Of a DNA stretch of 64,000 nucleotides, positions 47,791 through 53,959 are shown piece after piece. This DNA comes from Chloroflexota bacterium. GTDB taxonomy: Bacteria > Chloroflexota > Limnocylindria > P2-11E. The DNA lies in assembly GCA_027310565.1 (NCBI GenBank), contig DAIDAP010000001.1, positions 1-64,000 of the forward strand, in the 5' to 3' direction. Both the position numbers and the translations under genes were made by a program. Positions within the stretch are counted from its first letter, which is position 1. The number at the start of each line of letters is the position of its first letter. Below the pieces are notes generated by a model. It made no database searches and had not been told where the DNA came from. It saw only the letters and a program-made list of their open reading frames with translations.

Positions 47791-47864
47791 GTCCATGGAA
47801 CGGCCGATGCCGAGATCATCCATGCCGTGCGTCGCACTCCGGCGCCGACCGCTGACCGAAGCGG

Positions 47865-48287
47865 CTACGAGACCGGCTTGAGCTGCACGTCGAGCCGCTG
47901 GACCTCGGGCTTCGTGGTGATGCGCACCTTCGCGATCTCGTAGCCCGCCTTCTGCCACGACACGTCCCAGTCCACGCCGGCCGGCAGGTCGATCCACCAG
48001 AAGCCGTTGTCGTCGGTGCGCGGCGAGGCCGGCTGGCAGGTCCCCTCGCTCGCGATGACGACGCACACCTCCACGACCGGCCTGCTCGTGTTGATGTCGC
48101 GCACGGTCCCCTGGAGACGGCCGAAGCCGGACGCCAGGCTCGCCGGCGGTGACGCGGTCACGCGCGCGGCCGGCGCGGCGCTCGCGCTCGCCGACGGGCC
48201 GGCCGTACCGGGGCCGCAGCCCGCGGCCAGCGTCGCGGCGGCCAACGTGACGTCGGCGAGCCTCGCGACGTTATGCTCACCGACCAT
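47865..48287 (-). CDS. Small lipoprotein with carboxypeptidase-regulatory-like domain
   Basis: 140 residues from the minus-strand ATG at 48285-48287, preceded by GGAAAGGA about ten bases upstream. A short hydrophobic N-terminus ends in 'TLAAGC', a weak lipobox (Cys near residue 24), followed by an Ala/Ser/Pro linker. The C-terminal domain ('LQGTVRDINTSRPVVEVCVV', 'GTCQP', 'PRTDDNGFWWIDLPAG', closing 'VRI...V..LDVQL') is a beta-sandwich of the carboxypeptidase-regulatory/transthyretin-like type with two cysteines. It closely resembles the N-terminal domain of the divergent neighbour at 48286. It is probably a surface lipoprotein. The start codon overlaps that of the neighbour, which is odd and makes the exact start less certain. 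Confidence 0.7.
   Translation of the reverse strand: MVGEHNVARLADVTLAAATLAAGCGPGTAGPSASASAAPAARVTASPPASLASGFGRLQGTVRDINTSRPVVEVCVVIASEGTCQPASPRTDDNGFWWIDLPAGVDWDVSWQKAGYEIAKVRITTKPEVQRLDVQLKPVS
48272..48277 (+). promoter_or_regulatory. -10 element TATGCT, leaderless start of the gene at 48286
   Basis: TATGCT lies eight bases before ATG 48286, where no Shine-Dalgarno sequence is present. A possible -35 is GTGACG at 48247-48252 (19-base spacer, long). The geometry implies that the transcript begins at or next to the ATG. Confidence 0.5.
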
Positions 48288-50061
48288 GCGTGCCGTCCTT
48301 TCCGCCGCGCTCGCCGCGGCGCTCGTGCTCGCGTTCGTCGCCGCGGGGGTCGCACCGGCGCGTGCCGGGGACGTGACGTTCGTGACGATATCCGGTCGCA
48401 TCACCGACGCATCGACCGGCCAGCCGATCGTCGGGGCGTGCGTCGCGATCACCGCGCCCGGCGGGACCTGCCAGCCGCAGTTCCCGCGCACCGACGCGAG
48501 CGGTGTGTACTCGATCACGCTGCCGCAGAACCTGACCTGGACGTTCAACTTCGTCGCGTGCGACTACCGGACCGTGACGCGCAACGTCTACACCGACCGG
48601 ACGAAGACCGAGGACCAGGCGCTCACCTACGTCGGCACGCCGAAGCCCGCCCCGCTCGGCGGCACGCCGACGAACAGCGTCTACCTTCCGAACGTCACCA
48701 AGACCCTCGGCGGGCCGAGCGGCTGGGACACGCCGTTCATCGTGCAGAACGTGGACGCGACGAACGCGACGGACCTCGAGCTGAACTTCTACCGCTTCTC
48801 CGACGGCTGCCTGGTCACGCGCCGCATCGTGAACGGGCTGCAGCCCTTCCGCTCGTACCCGGACATCCCGAGCAAGGACGCGGACCTCCCCTCCAACACG
48901 CAGCTCTCGGTGGTCATCCGCTCGTTCGGCGCGAACGCGGTCGCGGTCGTCAACGAGATCCAGGGCGGCGGCGCGAGCTTCCAGGGCCTCTCCTACACCG
49001 GCAGCTCGGCCGGCAGCACCACGGTGTACCTGCCGAACGTCACCCGGCGCTTCTTCGGCTACGACGTGCCGTTCATCATCCAGAACCTCGGGACCGCGCA
49101 GGCCCGCATCAGCGTGGAGTTCGTCAGCTTCGACACGACGGTGCGGTACGGCCTCGTCGTCCTCGCCGACCCGCGGCAGAGCGCGGTCGTCGACCCCAAC
49201 TTCCTTCCCGGCTACAACGGCACGCCGAACTCCGGGCTGCGCGACGGCTACCAGTACGCGGTGACGGTCACCAGCGACCAGCCCGTGGCGATCGTGGTGA
49301 ACGCGCACAACGAGGCCGGCGCGCCGGTCGCCTACAGCCACAACGGGCTCTCCGCGCCGGGCGCCTCGCGGCTCTACGCGCCGTACGCCGGCAAGAACGC
49401 GGACGGCGTCGGGCGCACCACGAACCTCGTCGTCCAGAACGTCGGCACGGCCAGCGTCGCGCCGACGCTCACCTTCACGCCGCTCGGCGGCGGCGCGCCG
49501 CAGACCTTCACCCTGCCGACGATCGCCGCGGGCGCGGCCAGGGCGTTCGAGCCGCTCTACGCCGACGGCAACTCCGCGCAGCCGCGGTGCGGCGGCGCGA
49601 GCGCGTCGTGCCTGGGCGACGGCGCGTACTCGGTCACGATCGACGCGCCCGGCGGCCAGATCGCCGCGGTGGCGCTGCCCTTCAGCGCGACGACGGTGAT
49701 GGCGTACACCGCGTCGCCGTCCGCCGCGCCGCGCGCCTTCCTGCCGAACGTCACGCGGACGCTCGGCGGCGCGTCCGGCTACACGACGCCGATCTACGTG
49801 CAGAGCGCCGGCGCGACCGCGGTCGACGTGAAGTGGTACGACTTCAACACCGGCACGCTGGCGCTCACGCAGTCGGCCGTCACGCTGCCCGCCGGCGGAG
49901 CGATCCAGATCGACCCGCGCGCCGTCGCCGGCCTGGCCGACGACCGGCAGTACGCCGTCGTCGTCGAGGGCGTCGGCGGCGGGGTCGTCGCGGTCGTCGC
50001 GCAGCTCGCGTTCACCGGCGGCGACGCCGCGCTCCTGTACGAGGGGTTCCCGGGGAACTGA
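48286..50061 (+). CDS. Secreted repeat protein with carboxypeptidase-regulatory-like N-terminal domain
   Basis: 591 residues. The signal peptide is clear (MRAVLS, Ala/Leu-rich core, cleavage after ARA about residue 27). A domain of about 75 residues ('GRITDASTGQPIVGACVAI', 'GTCQPQFPRTDASG') matches the divergently encoded lipoprotein. The rest is built from beta modules marked by 'YLPNVTKTLGG', 'YLPNVTRRFFGYDVPFI', 'LYAPYAGKNADG' and 'FLPNVTRTLGGASGY', each followed by 'VQN'-type strands and an alanine/valine-rich 'YAV.V' strand. I recognise no enzyme motif; the modules look like beta-sandwich or propeller-like adhesive units. The gene ends TGA immediately before the ATG of a close paralog (TGAATG), so the two are surely co-translated. 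Confidence 0.82.
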   Translation: MRAVLSAALAAALVLAFVAAGVAPARAGDVTFVTISGRITDASTGQPIVGACVAITAPGGTCQPQFPRTDASGVYSITLPQNLTWTFNFVACDYRTVTRNVYTDRTKTEDQALTYVGTPKPAPLGGTPTNSVYLPNVTKTLGGPSGWDTPFIVQNVDATNATDLELNFYRFSDGCLVTRRIVNGLQPFRSYPDIPSKDADLPSNTQLSVVIRSFGANAVAVVNEIQGGGASFQGLSYTGSSAGSTTVYLPNVTRRFFGYDVPFIIQNLGTAQARISVEFVSFDTTVRYGLVVLADPRQSAVVDPNFLPGYNGTPNSGLRDGYQYAVTVTSDQPVAIVVNAHNEAGAPVAYSHNGLSAPGASRLYAPYAGKNADGVGRTTNLVVQNVGTASVAPTLTFTPLGGGAPQTFTLPTIAAGAARAFEPLYADGNSAQPRCGGASASCLGDGAYSVTIDAPGGQIAAVALPFSATTVMAYTASPSAAPRAFLPNVTRTLGGASGYTTPIYVQSAGATAVDVKWYDFNTGTLALTQSAVTLPAGGAIQIDPRAVAGLADDRQYAVVVEGVGGGVVAVVAQLAFTGGDAALLYEGFPGN

Positions 50062-51912
50062 ATGCGCGGCACGGCGCGTGCAGCCCTCGCGCGCATGCGC
50101 AGACCGATCCTCGCCGCCGCCGCCGTGGTGCTCGCCATCGTGCTCTCGCCGCTCACGCTGCCCGCACCCGTGCGGGCGGCGGTCTGCCCGCCGTTCACCG
50201 GGCCCGCGCCGCGCGCCGGCCTCCCCACCGACACGGTCTACCTGCCCAACGTCACCAAGACGCTCGGCGGCCCGAGCGGCTGGGTGACCCCGTTCATCGT
50301 GCAGAACGTCGCGTCGGCCGGCGCGACCGACCTCGAGCTCAGCTTCTACCGCTTCGCCGACGGCTGCCTCATCGCGCGCCGCACCGTGAGCGGGCTCCAG
50401 CCGTTCCGCTCGTACGCCGACGTCCCGAACAACGACGCGGACCTGCCGGGCGACACGCAGTTCTCGGTCGTCGTGCGCTCCTTCGGCACCGGCGTCGTCG
50501 CGGTGGTGAACCAGGTCCAGGGCGGCGGCGCGTCGTTCCAGGGCCTCGCGTACACCGGCAGCGCCGCCGGCGCCACGAGGGTGTACCTGCCGAACGTGAC
50601 CCGGCGCTTCTTCGGCTACGACGTGCCGTTCATCGTCCAGAACCTCGGCGCCGCGACCGCGACCGCGAGCGTCTCGTTCGTCTCGTTCGACGGCACGATC
50701 CGCTACACGACGAGCGTCACCGCGGAGCCGGGGCAGAGCGCGGTCGTCGATCCGAACTTCCTGCCCGCGTACAGCGGCCAGGCGGGCTCGGGGCTCGCCG
50801 ACGGCACGCAGTACGCGGTCACGATCACGAGCGACCGGCCGGTCGCGGTCGTCGCGAACGCGCACAACGAGACCGGCGCACCGGTCGGCTACAGCCACAA
50901 CGGCCTCTCCTCCGGCGGGCCGACGCTCTACGCGCCCTACGCCGCGAAGAACGCCGACGGCGTGGGGCGCTTCAGCCCGGTCGTCGTGCAGAACCTGGGG
51001 TCGTCGGCGGTGGACCCGACGCTCACCTTCACGCCGTACCCGGCGGCCGCCGGTCCGGGGTACTCGCGCTCGCTCGGCAGCGACGACCCCTGCCCCGCGT
51101 TCAGCGGCGCGCGCTGCTACACGTTCACGGTCACCAGCGGCGGCGCGCCGCTCGAGGGTGTCTGCGTCGTCATCGCCTCGACGACGCCGGGCGGGTGCCC
51201 CGAGCCGCACTACGCGACCGACGCGAGCGGCGTCGTGAAGATCGGCACGCTCGCCGCGCCCGGCGACTTCTGGTTCCTCTACCCCGGCAAGACGATGATC
51301 GGTCCGATCCGCGAGAGCGTGAGCGGCTCCTACGCGGTGTCCTTCCCCGCGCCGGCCGAGCAGAGCTTCAGCCTCGGCCCGATCGCCGCCGGCGCCTCCC
51401 GGGCGTTCGACCCGCGCTTCACGCTCGGCACGACGACGCCCTGCAGCGGCGCGTCCGCGACGTGCCTGGGCGACGGCGTGTTCTCGCTGCGGGCGAGCGC
51501 GCCCGGCGGGCAGATCGCGATGGTCGTCCTCCCGGTGAGCGGCGCGACCGCCGCGGCCTACACCGCGGCCGCGGCGACCGCCGGCCGCGTGTTCCTGCCG
51601 AACGTCACCCGCACGCTCGGCGGCGCGAGCGGGTACTCGACGCCCATCTACCTCCAGAGCACCGGCGCCGCGACGGCGGCGACGCTCACCTGGTACCGCT
51701 TCAGCGACGGGCAGGTCGCGGCGCAGCAGACCGTGGCGCTCCCGGCGGGCGGCGGCGCGAAGGTGGACCCGCGCACCGTCGCCGGGCTCGCCGAGAACGC
51801 GCAGTACGCGGTCGTCGCCGTCGGCACGGGCGGCGACATCGCCGCGATCGTGTTCGAGCAGGCCTTCACCGGCGGCGACGCCGCGTTCATCTACGAGGGC
51901 TTCGCTCGGTAG
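50062..51912 (+). CDS. Secreted repeat protein, paralog of the gene at 48286, with an inserted domain
   Basis: 616 residues starting at the ATG fused to the previous stop. Signal peptide: ARAALARMRRP basic region, hydrophobic core, cleavage after VRA about residue 39. The modules are those of the upstream paralog in the same order ('YLPNVTKTLGG', 'YLPNVTRRFFGYDV', 'YAPYAAKNADGVG', 'FLPNVTRTLGGASGY'). The N-terminal regulatory-like domain is absent. Instead about 100 residues (roughly 330-425, near 51049-51345) interrupt the third module between 'LTFTP' and 'LGPIAAGASRAF'; this insert ('DDPCPAFSGARCYTFTV', 'GVCVVIAS', 'FLYPGKT') is the domain of the lipoprotein at 52575. So it is a nested domain insertion. 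Function unknown; likely extracellular. Confidence 0.82.
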   Translation: MRGTARAALARMRRPILAAAAVVLAIVLSPLTLPAPVRAAVCPPFTGPAPRAGLPTDTVYLPNVTKTLGGPSGWVTPFIVQNVASAGATDLELSFYRFADGCLIARRTVSGLQPFRSYADVPNNDADLPGDTQFSVVVRSFGTGVVAVVNQVQGGGASFQGLAYTGSAAGATRVYLPNVTRRFFGYDVPFIVQNLGAATATASVSFVSFDGTIRYTTSVTAEPGQSAVVDPNFLPAYSGQAGSGLADGTQYAVTITSDRPVAVVANAHNETGAPVGYSHNGLSSGGPTLYAPYAAKNADGVGRFSPVVVQNLGSSAVDPTLTFTPYPAAAGPGYSRSLGSDDPCPAFSGARCYTFTVTSGGAPLEGVCVVIASTTPGGCPEPHYATDASGVVKIGTLAAPGDFWFLYPGKTMIGPIRESVSGSYAVSFPAPAEQSFSLGPIAAGASRAFDPRFTLGTTTPCSGASATCLGDGVFSLRASAPGGQIAMVVLPVSGATAAAYTAAAATAGRVFLPNVTRTLGGASGYSTPIYLQSTGAATAATLTWYRFSDGQVAAQQTVALPAGGGAKVDPRTVAGLAENAQYAVVAVGTGGDIAAIVFEQAFTGGDAAFIYEGFAR

Positions 51913-51981
51913 CGGACGCGCGACGGCCGCGAGGCGAGCCCGTCAAGACGACGCTGACGAAGAGGAGCGGTGCGTCACTTG

Positions 51982-51990
51982 TGGTACACT
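51982..51990 (+). promoter_or_regulatory. Extended -10 (TGG-TACACT), leaderless start of the antitoxin
   Basis: TACACT at 51985-51990 is preceded by TG at the extended -10 position and lies seven bases before ATG 51998. No Shine-Dalgarno sequence is present. This is the clearest of the six such elements in the window. Confidence 0.6.
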
Positions 51991-51997
51991 GACGGCC

Positions 51998-52246
51998 ATG
52001 CCCGCCAAGAATCCGCGCGTCAACGTCGTCCTGGAGCGCCCGCTGTACGACGCGCTCGGCCGCATCGCGCGCCGCGACGGATCGTCCCTCTCGACGAAGG
52101 CGCGTGATCTCCTTCGGGAGGCGATCGAGACCTACGAGGACCTCGGCTTGGCGCGTATCGCCGAGGAGCGCGGCGCCACGTGGGACGACGGGAAGTCGAC
52201 GCACGACGAGGTCTGGGCGGGCCGGCGGCGCGCACAGCGCCGCTGA
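51998..52246 (+). CDS. Ribbon-helix-helix-type antitoxin
   Basis: 82 residues. The N-terminal 'NPRVNVVLERPLYDALGRIA' strand and helix, followed by 'GSSLSTKARDLLREAIETYED', fits an RHH DNA-binding domain. The C-terminal charged tail ('ERGATWDDGKSTHDEVW') would wrap the toxin. The stop TGA abuts the toxin's ATG, a typical coupled toxin-antitoxin arrangement. It would be expected to repress its own promoter, where the extended -10 lies. Confidence 0.85.
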   Translation: MPAKNPRVNVVLERPLYDALGRIARRDGSSLSTKARDLLREAIETYEDLGLARIAEERGATWDDGKSTHDEVWAGRRRAQRR

Positions 52247-52531
52247 ATGGCGTTCGGCCTCCGCTATCACCCCCGCGTGCTCAGCCACGATGTGCCGCGC
52301 ATCCCGAGCGCGATGCGGGAGCGCGTCGGGCGTGGGATCGACGCGAAGCTCAGGTCTGATCCAGCCGCGTACGGCGTCCCCCTCCGCGGCACGCTGCTCG
52401 GGTATCGGAAGCTCCGCGTCGGCGACTACCGCGTCGTGTTCGAGATCGTCGGCGACACCGTACGCATCCTCGCCGTCGCGCATCGCAAGGACGTCTACGC
52501 CCTTCCGCGAGGCGAGATGATCCCGAACTGA
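52247..52531 (+). CDS. RelE/ParE-superfamily toxin
   Basis: 94 residues. The C-terminal 'GYRKLRVGDYRVVFEI' plus 'VRILAVAHRKDVY' is the signature core of RelE-like toxins (conserved Arg, Tyr, Arg and His-Arg). The N-terminal half ('YHPRVLSHDVPRIPSAMRERV...IDAKLRSDP') fits the helical hairpin. RelE members cleave mRNA on the ribosome; ParE members act on gyrase, and sequence alone does not separate them here. It follows the antitoxin with TGAATG coupling. Confidence 0.88.
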   Translation: MAFGLRYHPRVLSHDVPRIPSAMRERVGRGIDAKLRSDPAAYGVPLRGTLLGYRKLRVGDYRVVFEIVGDTVRILAVAHRKDVYALPRGEMIPN

Positions 52532-52532
52532 T

Positions 52533-52560
52533 CGGGCGCAACAGACCGAGCGTGCGCCCG
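52533..52560 (+). terminator. 8-bp stem hairpin after the toxin gene
   Basis: CGGGCGCA (52533-52540) and TGCGCCCG (52553-52560) form a perfect stem with a 12-base loop, two bases after the toxin stop. There is no U tract. It also overlaps the upstream part of the next gene's promoter. Confidence 0.5.
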
Positions 52561-52561
52561 T

Positions 52562-52567
52562 TACCAT
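52562..52567 (+). promoter_or_regulatory. -10 element TACCAT, leaderless start of the lipoprotein at 52575
   Basis: TACCAT lies seven bases before ATG 52575, directly after the hairpin. The same spacing and TANNNT form occur at the antitoxin gene. No Shine-Dalgarno sequence is present. Confidence 0.5.
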
Positions 52568-52574
52568 CCTCGAG

Positions 52575-53231
52575 ATGCGTTCCGGAGAGCTATCCCGTCT
52601 GATCCGCGCCGTCGCCGTGACGGTCGTGGCGTCCACCGTGCTGACCGCGTGCGGTGCGTCCCCCGAATCAGTCTTCATTCCTACGCTGCTTCCTGACCGG
52701 GTCCCCGCCACCACCTCCGCGACGCCGTCACCGACGCCGACCGCGACACGGAGCGCCGCGGCCTTGCCGGCCGTGACGGCGTCGCCGACCGCGGCCGCGA
52801 CTACCGCCGCAGCGACGACCGCCCCACCGACGCGCACCGCCACGCCGACGCGCACCGCCGCGCCGACGACGGCCCCGCCGACGACGGCCCCGCCCACGCC
52901 GAGCCCGACGCAGGCGACGGGCGGCTACCCGGCGTCGCTGCCGAACGACAACCCCTGCCCGGCGTTCACCGGCGCGAACTGCTACACGTTCGTCGTGACC
53001 AACGCCGCGGGCGCCCCGCTGCAGGGCGTGTGCGTCGTCGCCGGCGCGAGCAGCACCGATCCCTCGGCGGTCGGCTGCCCCAAAGCGCACTACGGCACCG
53101 ACGCGACCGGGACCGCCAAGATCGGCACGCTCGGCGGGACCGCCGCGACGTTCTTCTTCCTCTATCCCGGCAAGACGACGCTGAAGCTCGACGTCGCCGG
53201 ATCGGGCACGCGCGGCGTGCAGATGCCCTGA
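52575..53231 (+). CDS. Lipoprotein with Thr/Ala/Pro linker and a Cys-paired regulatory-like domain
   Basis: 218 residues. The signal sequence ends in a strong lipobox 'VLTAC' (Cys about residue 26). A Thr/Ala/Pro-rich extended linker (about 40-115) spans the wall. The C-terminal domain of about 95 residues ('NDNPCPAFTGANCYTFVV', 'APLQGVCVV', 'GTDATGTAKIGTL', 'FFLYPGKT') has the look of a carboxypeptidase-regulatory-type beta-sandwich with four cysteines. The same domain sits nested inside the protein at 50062. No catalytic residues are evident; it is probably a surface-displayed binding or assembly protein. Confidence 0.8.
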   Translation: MRSGELSRLIRAVAVTVVASTVLTACGASPESVFIPTLLPDRVPATTSATPSPTPTATRSAAALPAVTASPTAAATTAAATTAPPTRTATPTRTAAPTTAPPTTAPPTPSPTQATGGYPASLPNDNPCPAFTGANCYTFVVTNAAGAPLQGVCVVAGASSTDPSAVGCPKAHYGTDATGTAKIGTLGGTAATFFFLYPGKTTLKLDVAGSGTRGVQMP

Positions 53232-53276
53232 TCGCCCCGGACCCGCTCGAGCACGCGGCGGCCAGGGGCGCATCGG

Positions 53277-53282
53277 TACACT
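53277..53282 (+). promoter_or_regulatory. -10 element TACACT upstream of the sigma-factor gene
   Basis: TACACT, identical to the antitoxin element including the preceding GG, lies ten bases before GTG 53293. This supports that start and near-leaderless transcription. Confidence 0.45.
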
Positions 53283-53292
53283 GGGGCTCTCC

Positions 53293-53916
53293 GTGAGGCA
53301 GATCGGGGCAACAGCGCTGTCCGTCCCGTCGGGGGACCGCGACGTCTCCGCCGCCCTGCCGCGCTACGCGCAGAGCGACCGCCTCCCCGTGGACGCGCAG
53401 CTCGTCGCGCTGGCGCGCGAGGACCGCGACCAGGCGTTCGAGCTGCTCTACAACGCCTACCGCGGCCGCATCTTCACCTTCCTGCTGCGCCTGGCGGGCT
53501 CGGGCGAGACCGCCGACGACCTGGTGCAGGAGACGTTCGTCAAGGCGTACCGCGCGCTCGCCGGCGTCCCCGACGAGCAGCGGCTGCTCCCGTGGCTGTA
53601 CCGCATCGCGAACAACACCGCGATCGACCACGTCCGCCGCCGCCGGCGCTTCACCTGGCTCCCCTGGGTCGCCGTGAGCGGCACCTCCGACGAGCCGTCC
53701 GCCGCCGACGCCCAGGCCGCCACGTCGCTGCGTGCCGACCTCGCCGAGGTCCTGCGGACGCTGCCGCCGCAGAACGCCGCCGCCCTGCTCCTCCACGCCC
53801 TCGAGGGCTACACCTACGAGGAGATCGCGAAGATCCAGGGCTGCACCATGGCCGCCGCCCGCAGCCGCATCGCCCGGGCCCGGGCGGCCTTCCGGGAGCG
53901 CTACCCGGCGGAGTAG
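53293..53916 (+). CDS. ECF-type RNA polymerase sigma factor
   Basis: 207 residues. Region 2 is seen at about 45-120: 'AFELLYNAYRGRIFTFLLRL', 'ADDLVQETFVKAYRAL' and 'LLPWLYRIANNTAIDHVRRRRR'. Region 4 is at about 150-200: 'LRTLPPQNAAALLLHALEGYTYEEIAKI' and 'ARSRIARARAAFRERY' (recognition helix). There is no region 3, as expected for ECF sigmas. The first 35 residues are extra and unstructured-looking. The next gene, 43 bases downstream, encodes a two-zinc-finger membrane protein, the usual anti-sigma partner. It would direct polymerase to stress- or surface-related promoters when released. Confidence 0.92.
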   Translation: MRQIGATALSVPSGDRDVSAALPRYAQSDRLPVDAQLVALAREDRDQAFELLYNAYRGRIFTFLLRLAGSGETADDLVQETFVKAYRALAGVPDEQRLLPWLYRIANNTAIDHVRRRRRFTWLPWVAVSGTSDEPSAADAQAATSLRADLAEVLRTLPPQNAAALLLHALEGYTYEEIAKIQGCTMAAARSRIARARAAFRERYPAE

Positions 53917-53959
53917 CCCGGGAGCGACAAAGAGCGCCCGCCGCTCGTCCTAGGCGGTA

